Of a DNA stretch of 64,000 bases, positions 9,850 to 21,900 are shown piece after piece (positions within the stretch are counted from its first letter, which is position 1; every line of letters starts with the position of its first letter). Location of the stretch: assembly GCA_942486035.1 (NCBI GenBank), contig CALNXK010000361.1:124001-188000 (forward strand), given 5' to 3'. The stretch comes from Porites lobata (lineage: Eukaryota > Cnidaria > Anthozoa > Scleractinia > Poritidae). The translations under genes and the position numbers were made by a program. Below the pieces are notes generated by a model, which worked only from the letters and a program-made list of their open reading frames with translations, had not been told where the DNA came from and made no database searches.

Positions 9850-11917
9850 TTACATGTTACCAAAATATGAGTTTAGAAATGCATAATCAAAAACTTTGAA
9901 AAGAGCATACTCAGATGGTAAGGGTTTACTTATTGTGGGCCTCACAAGCTTAAGGGAATTAATGCATGTGTTGGCTGTAGGAACAAAACCATTTTCTGCA
10001 TCAACAAAAACAATGGAGGGGTGAATGGAAAACCCAAGAACCGGTTCTTCTTCTGCACCAGTTGCGAACTGGAGAATGTGTGAAAGGGTAACATTCCCTC
10101 TTTGTCCAGCTGTCAAGAGAATAGAAATGGGTCAAACTTTAGCAATCCTAAACAACCACAACATAAATAGTAAAAGTAATAATAATAAGAAAAAAAACCG
10201 TTTTGAACAGTTTGTTCAACAGTTGGAATGGGTAAAGCCACATGTGCAACATAATTTGCCTACTTTGCATTCCATTTTTTTTGGCTTAGCATCATTTTCT
10301 TTGCAGAGACCACTATGGGAATACATGTATCATGATATTCAATAAACAGAGTGGAATGTTAATTCCAACAAGGCAATCTGTTCCTGATTAATGATTTCAA
10401 CCCATTCCCAAATGTACTTATAACTTTTGTCTGTGAAGTTACAAGTTACCTGCAGCCCTACGCAAATACTTCACAAATTGTCTGTACACTGCATCCTCAA
10501 ACTGCCTTCTGTTAGACCCCTCCACACTAAACTCGGGTTGAAGAAGATGAGTCACCTTTTTCAAAGTCAAGACACTGGTGGGGTTGGGGCGTAAAAGATG
10601 AAGAAAGATGGGAAACTCATTCGCAATCTGTAAGAGAAAAAGATCGCATGAATGGTCCTGTTGTACCTCTGTTGATAATGCTTTCATTCAAAGAGCAATA
10701 ACATTATGATTAAAATATACCTGAACAATTCCTAGCTTGGAGAATCCATTCCTAAGTTGCTCTGCACACTGGTTGGGATTAGGACTGAAGAATATTTCTT
10801 GGAGATTCTCTTCACCAATAAATCTTGGCAAAACTCCATTTTGAAGAATGCTGAGTCCTGTGCATAATAGGAAATACAATAAAATCATTGATGATCAATT
10901 CTAGCATCCAAACAAATATATTTTTTCTTAGATACACTGTGCACATGATAGCACTCTTTTGATACCCAATATTACTATACATTTAAGAAGTTTGGGAGAT
11001 GGGGGTGGCGCAAGGAACCACTTTGAACTCAGAATTGTGAAACAGAGGGAAAAAAAACCTCATACACAGCTTTAGAAACACTTCTTAGGCTTAAACAGAA
11101 GAGCCTAGCATAATGCATGTCACAGCAAAATAAGAAAGTTCTGTCTCTCAAATTAAGATTTCTATAAAGGTCATTCATTTTTCAGACTTGAATGAAACAA
11201 CAACATACCTAATATGACTCCAACTAAGTAATATGCCTCTGCTTGGTGGTTCAGAAGGCCATCATCAAAATACTTTTCCTTTATTGCTTTTACGCATAGG
11301 GAAAAGAATTCTTTCCGTGGCCCTCCAAAATCTTCAGCAACCTGGGGAATTAAGGATACATGTATCTCAAAACGTTAAACAGAAAAATTATATAGCTTTT
11401 AATAAAATATTATTATAACTAGTGGCAAATCATTCTTATGACATCTACATAGATCAACAAAATCTTTAATATGATCTACACCAGCTGAGAACATACCTCC
11501 CCATAAAACTGTACTTCCAGAGTAAGGAACAGATTTTCCAGATCGGAAATTTCATCAAAGGCTGTTTCCAGCAAATGCAATCTGTCCACCAGTATGTAAT
11601 TGGTAATGCCCACCTCACATCTCGATTCATCCAGCACGTCCAGAGTCCTCCCTCGAACAAGCTGGCTTTGGACATACCTCAGTATCTCCACAGGATTGTT
11701 TAAGATGTCTGTCAATTTAAGGATAAAGTATAATTATTTAAAAATTATTTGTATCCCCTATTTACAAATTTAATACAAATAGTTTTCCTACATATAAAGT
11801 CGCCTATGGAAAGGCGTATTTTTCACAATATTGTAATGAATGGGATGGTGACAAGGAGGTAAACAACCTTCCAGGAAGCTATTATGGTGAGAATAACCTC
11901 TCAGCTAAATACTAATC

Positions 11918-11953
<36 letters not shown>

Positions 11954-13961
11954 TATCAACATCATTATTCCAATTGTCAGTCTTATTTTACTGCTAGATC
12001 ATCGAGGAAGGGTGAGGGGGGGAGGGGAGGTTTGAATGAGAGAGGCCAATAAAACCGGAGGTCAAACCCATAAGGTTTTTCTTTAAATTAATTCATATAA
12101 GCTAATTTGAGTACTCAGTTACAACTCTATTCTAAAGTATTATACAATTTCCTACAAAATATTTGATGTGGGATTGATACAAGGCCCCAGTAACTGTAAA
12201 AACTCAGAAAATGATGGAAAGCCTAGAAAATATTTTATGCATGTTGGTTATGTATTGGCCAAACAAACCACCACAAAGCTATCTTATGCACCTCTGCTGC
12301 TTCTGTTTAATTTTGTTTTTTCAATGCCTTATTGGCATTATTTTTCTTTGCAATTAAAAAGAGCATTTCAGAAATATTTCTGGTGTTCAAATTTTCTGAG
12401 TTTTGCAGTAAATTGATACTACATGGTCAAAATAATATAAATGAATCCAACCTGTAGAATAGATGTGCTCTTTTATCTTTGGCATTATCAGTGCAATGTC
12501 AACCTCAAACTTCTCCATGGTGATGTGGTCATTATTGGTTAGAGGTCCCAAGCTAGTGCCTTCCAAGGGATGAGCTGTGGACTCTGTCTGACTGCCAATG
12601 AAGTGGGTTTCAGATATGGTAGAAATGCCTTGAGAGGAAGAGGGACCGGCTTCAGCTTGGTTGCCATTGCCAGATGAAGAAGGGAAGGTCAACATGGGGC
12701 TACTGTCACTGGACTCTGTCTGATTGCCAATGAAGTGGGTCTCAGATATGGTAGAAATGCCTTGAGAGGAAGAGGGACCAGCTTCAGCTTGGTTGCCATT
12801 GCCAGATGAAGAAGGGAAGGTCAGCATGGGGCTACTGTCACTCGACTCTGTCTGACTGCCAATGAAGTGGGTTTCAGATACGGTAGAAGTGCCTTGAGAG
12901 GAAGAGCAACCAGCTTCAGCTTGGTTGGCATTGCCACATGAAGAAGGGAAGGTCAGCATGGGGCTACTGTCACTGTCTGATGCCACCAGTGGCACACTGG
13001 GAGATGGATAGGCACTGCCACCTTGACCAATAGACTCCACCTCCTTTGTTGAAACTGTGGCACTTGACAGTGCATTAGCCATATAATCTTTCAAATCATT
13101 TCTTGACTCGTCAGATAACACCATGACCTCATCTTCAATGTTGTCATCAAACACATTACAGTTACAAGTCACTAAGTGCGATCGAAGCTCGTTTAGAGGG
13201 ATCTCCTTAGAACACCACATACACTTCTCTTTCAACTTGCATGTCAGCCTGTTTTCTTGCCCTCCTTTCACACGCAGGCTCTTCTGAATAGGCCGGAGAT
13301 AAATCTTTGTTTGAGGCGTGAAAAGAGACTTCAACCCTTCTACAGACCAGGACGATTTTATGACTGCCAAATCACGAGAATTTGTTACACAACTCATAAT
13401 TTCAAAGCCCTTGCCTTCTTTTAGCTGAGGGAAGCCGATTGGATGGCCATCGTCGCCTGGCATATCACTAGTAAGCTTCTCCACCACTTCCTCCTCGTTT
13501 TCATCAACAAAAAATTTGATCTTTTTTAGGCCAAGGCCAGCCTGCTGCAAGATCTGTTTTTCCGAGGAAGACGGCACTCTGCATGCTTGTCGATCTGCTA
13601 AACACACAAATTGACCTGTCCATGTGCGTCGGGATGGATTTTTCCTCTTGGCAGACTTTGAGGTTCCAGAACCTTTTTCACGGCGGCTGCTGTACGGCTG
13701 AAAAAGCCTCCTTCTTTCCTCGATCAACTGCTGAGCTTGAGAAGAGCCGACAGAGCTCGTGGAAGCCACATTTGTTCGCCTTTCTCCATCAGCGAACTGT
13801 TTGCAATTTTCTTTTAGGCGGACGCGGTCCCCTAAAGTCTCTACACCCAGACGCATCAGACTGCTGTCTGACATCGCCAGAATAACGTGTGGGTCGATTT
13901 TTTCATCTGCAAAGCGCTCGGAAAGCGTTGAAAGTCCAACTTTTTGAAGGATGGACTCCAT
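9850..13961 (-). CDS. transposon-encoded HECT E3 ubiquitin ligase with SAM-like domain
   Basis: Six exons: 12452-13961, 11497-11708, 11209-11341, 10721-10857, 10450-10627 and 9850-10109. All have GT-AG junctions and matching phases, giving 809 residues. Residues 1-60 resemble a SAM domain (LQKVGLSTLSERFADEKI, then a GVETLGDR turn). About residues 248-268 carry a Cys/His knuckle (CMWC...H...C). Residues about 330-461 are three 44-residue Ser/Gln-rich repeats. The C-terminal third is a HECT domain: FGGPRKEFF at about 579-587, and a C-lobe with the expected catalytic cysteine C772 in ANTCINSL. HECT ligases accept ubiquitin on this cysteine and pass it to a substrate. The arrangement resembles G2E3-like HECT proteins that are abundant in some animal genomes. 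No lesion was seen. Substrate unknown; the co-encoded transposase or host silencing factors are possibilities only. Confidence 0.85.
11918..11950. repeat. TTA/ATT microsatellite
   Basis: About eleven ATT units in intron 1 of the HECT gene. Confidence 0.9.
12579..12974 (-). repeat. in-frame 132-bp tandem repeat, three copies
   Basis: Three consecutive 132-bp units start near 12579, 12711 and 12843, each encoding 44 residues of the HECT protein (core SSDSSPMLTFPSS...GNQAEAG...SETHFIG). The two units nearest 12579 are almost identical; the third (12843-12974) is more diverged. Copy number probably varies between element copies. Confidence 0.9.
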
Positions 13962-13968
13962 TTTGTTC

Positions 13969-14424
13969 CAAAAATGGCGGGATCAAAGGAAACGAGGGAG
14001 CTTGGAAACTAACATTCCTGCGATGAATTGTGGGTATATCATCAGAAGGTTTGCTCATCAAACTTTTTGTACTGCTCATAACATTGCTGCTGGAGGTCAA
14101 TGTTGCGTTAAGGTCCACAAGCAGTCAACCGTAGTGAACGTAATGCCAAACGATAAGAAAATGAACCACATATAACGAAGTTTTGACAACGCACAGTAAA
14201 ACGTGCACTGTACATATCGACAAAAGCACGCGATATAATGAAAAATACACTGCGTATATCACAGTAGGCACGCAATATATTTGTTAATGGACTCCGTATA
14301 TAAGGAAAATATGTCAATATATTCATTGATGGACCGCTCATAAAGGTATGAGTACTAGATATAATGGTGTCCCGAATGCATATAATACTCATCGGAAGAC
14401 ATGTGACAGTGTTGGCGTTCCATA
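13969..14424 (-). repeat. right terminal inverted repeat of the SAM/HECT transposon
   Basis: Reverse complement of 6880-7337 with a handful of substitutions and a 2-bp difference near the inner end (CCCGCC versus CCCGCGCC). The HECT-gene start codon (13961) is 8 bp inside it, so the repeat probably supplies the promoter for both genes. Confidence 0.9.
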
Positions 14425-14570
14425 TTTAACGGCGTGATAACCCACGCGGGATGTTCGGAGAACACGAGAAAAGCTTGTAAATCACTCGGCTTCGGCTCGT
14501 GATTTACAAGCTTTTCGAGTGTTCTCCCAACATCCCAAGTGGGTTATCATGCCGGTAAACCCATGGAAAG
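14425..14570. repeat. hairpin (foldback) repeat, main part
   Basis: From GGCGTGATAACCCACG the sequence reads to a centre near 14490-14495 and then returns as its own reverse complement (arm core AGCTTGTAAATCAC), ending at GTAAACCCATGG. With 6857-6879 the arms are about 83 nt each, about 165 bp in all. The first six bases (14425-14430) are the right copy of the TTTAAC duplication. This palindrome was present before the 7.5-kb transposon inserted into its left arm. Confidence 0.85.
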
Positions 14571-14792
14571 TGTGGTCTATTGCTTTTATAGCGGAGCTCC
14601 CGCGCGCGCGCAGCGGAGCACCATGGGTAAGAAAATTTGGTAAACCATCCATCCCAGAAAATTTGGTTATGACGTAGAGTACGCCCGTCCGTACACACAC
14701 TTCATGTAAGCCGATGTCAAATGTCACAATAGATCTTGCACAACTTGACTAGCCTCTTAGATATGTAAGCCATCCGTATGAGTACGATTAGA

Positions 14793-15540
14793 TTGACAGC
14801 TGTCAAAATCAGACATCCGCTGACAATTATCACATGACCGTCTCGCGGGCTCAGATAAAAGACCAGTCGTTTTGCCCCTATATATAAGCTGATATAATAT
14901 GTCACACTTACCAATTCAACATAAAAACGAAACTACGCCGGGCGAGGCTGTCAGTTGGCTGACAGTCGTTTAAAGTTACATTGGCAGGCCAAATTAAGGT
15001 CAATTGACAGCTGTCAAAATGGGACATGTGCAGACCGCTATCAGAAGGGCTAAGGTTCGCTCAGGTACACGATCTGGCATTTTGCACTACATGCCGGACG
15101 GAAATGTCCTACTCACACTCGTGGTCTGTTAATTCGAATATTCGCCATTCTAATGAAGGTTAATTGACAGCTGTCAAACTAGAGTATACGCTGACCATCA
15201 TCACCTGAGTGGATCGCGGGCTCATTTTTCTATCTATTGAGGTCACGTAGTGTTTAAAGTTTTGCGCTGATATTTTATTTGATCACGGGCCCAATTCGAA
15301 GCCCCATAGCTTTATAGAAAATCTATCCATCCTAGAAAATTCGGCAATCACGTGACCGTACACCGACCACCCGACCCTCCGTCCGTCCGCACCACAGGCA
15401 TACCAATGTTTAATCTCACACTTTCTAGCTAGTTTGGGAGCCTGCAACCTGATATTGTACTTCCATGTTTTGATTAATTGACAGCTGTCAAAACAGTGTT
15501 TCTGTTGACCAGTATCGCCTGACCGTATCGCGGGCTCAGG
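14793..15540. repeat. degenerate repeat cluster with TTGACAGCTGTCAA palindrome
   Basis: Four copies of the 14-bp palindrome TTGACAGCTGTCAA start at about 14793, 15004, 15164 and 15478. Three are followed about 45-50 bp later by a second box CGCGGGCTCA. Spacing is irregular (211, 160, 314 bp), so this is not a clean tandem array. A related copy lies at 54715-54777. No gene is associated. Confidence 0.7.
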
Positions 15541-18500
15541 TATCGACCTTTAAAATGCATATGAAATAAGTCGTGTTTCATGAGCCGCACTTTTAAAATG
15601 TTGATTTCGAATTGATCTCGGACACGAAAATTCAACCGACTTTTACATTTACATGCAGGGAAGGCAATCGCTTTTGACTTTTCTCACTGTCACGCGTTGA
15701 TCACGCTCTACGTCCAATTTTTATGTTCTGATTGGTCAAAATTTGACAGGTGAGTTTATGCGGAAAATTTTTGCAGCGTCTGGAAACTTGCTTACTGATA
15801 GCTGGAGCTGAGAGAGTTTTGCGCCATCTTGTGATGCTTTAAACTGTATTTTTCTACTTGGTGTAAAAAATGAAATACAGCTGCTATCAAGATTGTTCTG
15901 TACATGTAATTCGTGGCTGGTTTGTTTATTGCGCTTTTTGTTGACAAATGCACCGCTTGTCAAAGTCATTGGAAATCCGATTTCGGATGGCATCGTTTTC
16001 AAAAATGAGCTTACTCACTTGCCCTTGCTTGAGGCGTAAGAAGGTTGAAAAGTCCCCAGCGAGTCTGGAACACTTGATGACCTTCAGAAGCAGCATCTCG
16101 ACTGGTAAGCTTGAGCCATTATTGTTTTTGATGTTTTTTTTTTTTTTCGGTTTCCTGAAGTCGAGCGTATGGTTTATGCGGCTTAAGTTAAAACACGAGC
16201 AATGATCTAACCTACAATAGTATCAGGTTTAAAAAGCCTTTAGACATTTTTGACCCGCAAATTCAAAGAAAAGGTTCCGAAGATTATTTAGTTATGTTTT
16301 GGGCTGTAAACAGAAAGCTCTGAGCGATTTTCTTGCCTCGAGTTCATCTTGAAAAAGAGCGAACACCGGGAAGCTGGCTTAAAACATAAATAAGCTTATG
16401 CTTGCCTGACTCATGATTTTCTGAGACACTTTCCTCTCAATACTTCTCTTCGTGAATGAAAATTATTGTCTCTGTACATGTTTCACCGAATTAAACTTAT
16501 TTTATTGATTGTTAGTAGTCCCTCTCGCGGTTTTCATCGCTGCACCGGTTGTTTCCAGACATAAACATTGCATGTAGGAATACTCAAAACGCCGCGCGTA
16601 AATATCACTCGCTTTTAAAGATTACAAAACAAAATCATACACAGTTTAATGAATAAAGGGAAATAAAACCTAAACATAACAATTTCTCTTTCATGTTGAA
16701 GCGTAAATGGTAACTCTATTAATCGCACTGCAAATTTGGTGCCTGTCAAAAGTGAGAACCCATCCGGCTGGCCGAAAAGTGATTTTAAGGACCAGATTTT
16801 TCTAACAGAAAACGTTTTATAATTCAATGCTATAATTTGTTGTGCAAAGGAAGCGCGTGCTTTGATCGTCGTGGATATTGAATGAGTGCAAATTCTCTTG
16901 CAAAATTGTGAAAAACTGCAGAATTATAAGTTTAAATAGGGCAAAAAAGAACAAATTCTGTCCGAGGTCTGTGTACTGTTTACCTGAGACGTGATGAGAA
17001 AAAGTATGTTTAAAAGGCTGGTTTACACGCCACCAGATTCGTCACCAAGATTTACTAGTAAACTAAACTTGTCGAACACAAAAAATCCGGCCTGATTTTT
17101 ATTTTGGCCTTTCTTTTAGACAGAGGAATGCAACGTGTAAATTGGCTGCCACCAAGGACTATCGTGGCGCATGTGTTTCTTAAAATTATATTTCGGGGTT
17201 GTCCAATAATATTATCCATAGTCTCTCTAACGGAGCAATGTTGGAGAGACTGGTGAATGCCACATTATGATGCTACAGCTAATGCAAATACAATACACGA
17301 ATAGGTCTATTTGTTTTCCAGGCCTAATCTACTGTGATCGAACATGATTGCTATTTTTCGGTGTACAAGTAACTTGATGTAAAATTTGTTTCACTCTTGG
17401 ACGGTCGAATTCTGATTTTTCTCTAAAATCACTCAGCTTTTGCCTCAAAAGTCAAATGAATGTGCCCTGATCTGTGGATTACAAGTTTATTGTTTGATTT
17501 AAATTATGAATTTATTAACGGGAGCTTCGCTTTTAGCCCTGGCTAAATCTATATATTAAAATAACTTTTAGTAGAACGGAGCCTTTTAGGTAAAAATGTG
17601 GTTTTAGTACGGTGATCAAGCCATGTCTTCTCTCGAAAGTCACCATAAGCCAATCATGACTCACGATTTAAAAGCGCCGAACTTTCTCAAAACTCAGTTC
17701 AGTCAAACAACAAACAGCAGCACTTCAAAACACGAGTTTTTGCACTCATTACATGATAACTTGTGAAAGCTGTTTTTCAGGAAAAGTCAACACATATTCA
17801 TGCGAAGGTACAATGAAGTTTGTTTACTACAGAAGTAGAAAATTGAACATCGAACTGTACGCAGCTGTATTTTGTTGAGTCGATCCGTAAACATTTTGTG
17901 CTTACAGACAAAACTGACAGCTGTTGTAATGGAGGACTTCATTCACTTTTTACAAGCTGCAATGGTTTAAGACCTGTTTTCTGGACTTTATCACGATCAA
18001 GAAATGTTGCGGTAACGACGCAGCTGCATTTGCGAAGTTGACGCATGTAACGTATGTATGTACAGCGAGCCATGGAAATATGTCAGTGGTAGCTCTAAAT
18101 TTGGAGAAAGGTTTCTTTGCTGTAGCCACATATTAGCGTTAATATTTGTCGATTTGTGAGGACAGGTGGTTTGAATTAGGTTATGGCATCAATATTACCG
18201 AATAACTTGTGCAAATGTTGGAAAAAAACCAGCGCGAAACTCTGCCATCTTTCATCATCGTTTCAGCTTGTTTACAATCTGCAGCGGCCGATTTTGTACC
18301 ATACCTTGATCAGATATCTCTTTTCGGAACAATTTCTTTCATTCAGGAATTTGATTTTGACATAAAATAGATCAAGAATTTTAAAACAATCCGTTTTGTT
18401 GCTGATTGGCACATGGTTAAGCTTTCCCAAAGACTTTCTACACCAGAAATTCACACAGTTGTTGTCTTTCTCTGCGATTTGGCATCGTCGTGAAAAGTAA

Positions 18501-18660
18501 ACTGCTTTCCAGCTTTGTACTTAAGCTTTTAAAGCTATGGCAGTAGCGAATTGTTATGCTCCATAATAAAATGTGGAAACCAACACTTTTTAATATTAAG
18601 AAGGGCTGGGTAAGTAACTTGTTCTGTTTTTTATTCTTCCTAAAATCGTTGTTTGCAGAT
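15541..18660. other. no gene recognised
   Basis: About 3.1 kb with no exon-like frame. The sequence has the look of old repetitive DNA, but no boundaries could be fixed by eye. Confidence 0.4.
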
Positions 18661-18739
18661 CAATAGCCCTTTTTGTTTATGGCTCGTGTTCCAGGTGCCT
18701 TTTTCTATGGGTTTACCGGTATAATAAACCATAGGTTTT

Positions 18740-18905
18740 TGACCAATCGCATCGCGCGTACTATCTCAGGTATTTTATAAATGCCTATATATCTACCGTT
18801 TAAATACTAAAATACGTTTAACAATGCTATGTTTAAGTGGTTTTGAACTATATTCTCGTTGGGTGCCCCTGATTATTCTCTCACGATAAAGAGAAAGGAC
18901 CAATT
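18740..18905. repeat. dispersed repeat, GGGGCACCC family, copy C
   Basis: Reads, in reverse orientation, the end seen at 58360-58440: TTAAGTGGTTTTGAACTATA then CTCGTTGGGTGCCCC. It lies just after a short palindromic motif TATGGGTTTACCGGTATAA at 18708-18726. Confidence 0.65.
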
Positions 18906-21900
18906 TTTTTCTGAAAATTGCAGGAAGTTGTCTGAAAGCAAATTTTAAAAACCATGAAGACACCATTAAATGGGTGCAATATTGACAACACAGAGTGTGG
19001 CTGTCTGATCAGTATGATAGTTTTAAATTCAAACATACAGAATGTTTTTTATTCTCACGGAGGTCTCGTGCCAAACACCATGCTTAAAGCTTCCAATGTT
19101 GGATAACAGCAGGTCTCGATCGCGCAAAAGGTGTCTTTAACTGATTTCAAAGTTTTTTGTTTATCGTTGTCATGGTCACATCAATTAAACTTTGAACTGT
19201 ATTTTACAAACTTCAATCCAATGTCACTTAGTGGTGAAAATTTTATGGCGATCGGACGAGGATAAAATCACTTCGAAGACGATTGAAAAAATATCGGTAT
19301 GGTCTTCGAAATACTGCATCAAAACACCTTTAAACGAATTTTAAACCAGGAATGTTATATACTAAACTATGCTGTAGACACAGAATTCCTATGGTCCAGA
19401 ATCGAGTTTCTTTGATGCTCAGATCAGCGTATCCAAGAATTAATTTTAGCCAAAATGGAATTGCTGAACTATGAAATATCTTTGATACTCTTAGGTCAGA
19501 TTAAACAATTGATATGGTCGTCATGAAACTGACAAAACCGGTCTCACTCAAAGAAAGAGTAATTGCGGAAACCACGACTGTTTTGTTCTGTTTTAAAAAA
19601 ATCTAGGAGAAAAAGTTGCTTGTTTAACACTTTTGTGGTCAAAGCCTATTTAAGACTTCTGTGGTCAATATTGCACCCACCTAAAAAGTTGAAAAAAATT
19701 ATGAATTAGGATTCTGGACTAGCTGTGTACTTATTTTGTGCAAATGATATTTTTTAAATTTTCTCGACATTCTCACCTTTATTTCTATACTTGAATACAG
19801 TAGATACTGTTTTTTTTTTAAGCTCCAGGGTTCAAAAGGCGAAGTTCAAAGGTTTCAAACACCGGCTCCTTTCACTTGGTATAACGGGCCCGAACTTGCC
19901 GCTGCGTTGCTTTAAAGACTCAATGGGCCAATCAATACCATTTTTATTACTTGAAAAACACACTAATATCATCTGGTTTATAATTTACTGGGTTTGGAGA
20001 CAGGAAGCCTTTCGAGGTTTTATGTTTCTTTGCTAAGAACAAAAAATATCCTGTATACAACACGATATTTCCGTCACCAATCTTCAAATATGAGAAGTAT
20101 TTTGCCCAGAAGTTCATATTTGTTTATTCAAACTATTTCGACAATTTAAGTGAATCAGCACATGCTGTGGATGAGGCTTCTAACGGGAAACCACCATGTC
20201 ACCTGAGTAAAACATGACGTCATATGAACGATCAAATTTCCTGTTGATATGTTATTACGGGTGAAGGGATTCTATCTCGAAGGTTTGCCCTCAAGTCGGC
20301 AGTTTGTTCTGTAATCGTTTCGTTGAGGCCAAAACTTATTAACTGAATGACTTCACTTGAACTCTAAACTTTTAATTTGTTTAGATTTTTGAAATCCTCG
20401 TTTCAAGTTACCTGTCTCATGACCTATTTTTAGAATTTCTGCACTTTGTTATCAAGGATTAACACTGGATTAACATCTTGCTTGATCTTTCTAATTTTGT
20501 CGAACTATTTTGGTTTTCATTGCATTGGATTATTGTGAAAAATAATAAAAAATAATACCAGATAGTTTTTTCCTTCTTGTACTACCCACTCTGTACAAAA
20601 AAAAAACGTTGTAGGGGGTGCTATCATTTTTCTTAATTCGCCTGCTTTCCCGTCACTGTCGGTATTAAATTTCACTTTAACAGAGGAAAGAGTCAAAGGA
20701 ACAGTGGTGTAAAATTACCTTTTTTTGATGTCTGCGACTGAAAAATCTTGTTCTGCTGTTTTCAGAGTCCGCTTCGCTCTGTCTCACTGAGCTGCATTAA
20801 TCACTGATGAGTTCCTAAGAAAAGAAAACCGTCTTTATAGCCTTGGTATAATGCATGATTTAATATAATACCGTATACTTCCGTTTACGTCATACATTCC
20901 GAACAGAAAAAAAACATGGACCTCCCGCTATTTGGTTGCTTTCTGTGGTTTGCTTGCTTTGCTTTATTTTGTGCAAACAACTTATGAGAATTATGTCACG
21001 TAGTATGTATTATACTGGGGTAAAGGATAAACATTAAAAAGATAGAAAAAAAGCAATTCAATTAATTTCATCTAATGATCTTCTTTTCATCTTATTGCAT
21101 TTATCTTTATGTAAGCGCTGGCTGTCAAACTTTCAACTCTACTGATCTTCAGCCTTAATTCTTTCTTACACTATTTCTTTTCCCGTCCTATCTTTCAATT
21201 AGAATTTTTAGTATTTTTTTTTTTATAAAGCTGGAGTTAAACGTAAAAATAAGCTGCGTTCATTGATCAAATGAGATTAGCTTAACTGCCCACGTTCCGG
21301 TAGTTTTTGACTGTTGTATTTGCTATAAAATAAACTGTTTTGATACTCTTGGATGGCCGGATGAAAAACAGGATATTACGTAAAGCTGAGAGGTAAAGCG
21401 CTGGAATTTGTACAATTATGAACATATACCTTGGCAATATTAAGAACATAAGAACCAAATGTCTTCCCTAGAAATACTTTGAATAAGGATCTCTTCTTTC
21501 CACAAAGTATAAGGTCGGCCTTGTGCGAAAGATAGGTAGATTATAAATACAATCTTGATATATAAGCTAAACTATGAAATGTTGTTGGCAATTTAATCAG
21601 AGACTCATTGATGATAATCCAAAATGACAGGGAAAAAGATACTTATCGTAGAGTAAATCTAATCGTTGGTTGAAATTATTTAGCTCTAGCCTGATTTCAT
21701 GCCATTGGGACGTGTCACTTTAAAAGGAGTAAAGTCGATTAAGTTGATAATACTATTTAAGACCGAGATTAAAGACAATTGGTGAACCTTCAGATGTACC
21801 CCTGAATGGATTATTCTAAGTAGTTACATGTTTGAATTTGTTTAGTCTCCCCAGATATGCACACCTGATATCACTAACAATCAGAGAATATTTAAAAGAT

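Larger units (their letters stand above)
6880..14424. mobile_element. apparently intact DNA transposon with SAM-DDE transposase and SAM-HECT ligase (IS3EU-like)
   Basis: A 7545-bp element with about 457-bp terminal inverted repeats beginning TATGGAACGCCAACACTG. A 6-bp target duplication TTTAAC lies at 6874-6879 and 14425-14430. It encodes two convergent genes, each starting just inside an inverted repeat: a DDE integrase-like transposase (7371-8735, intronless) and a spliced HECT-domain protein (9850-13961, minus). Both frames are open and the two repeats differ at only a few positions by eye, which suggests recent insertion. The rve-type transposase and 6-bp duplication fit the eukaryotic IS3EU group as I recall it; that assignment is unverified. 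The middle, 8736-9849, is non-coding and contains convergent polyadenylation signals. Confidence 0.88.

Noticed and set aside
15736..16205. Two overlapping 85-88-codon frames on opposite strands
   Set aside because: Composition looks non-coding, there is no homology, and the surrounding DNA appears repetitive.
21688..21725. Sequence resembling the ISL2EU-like terminal repeat (CCTGATTTCATGCC...TGGGA)
   Set aside because: Similarity fades after about 25 bases and no partner repeat was found; probably chance or too old to call.
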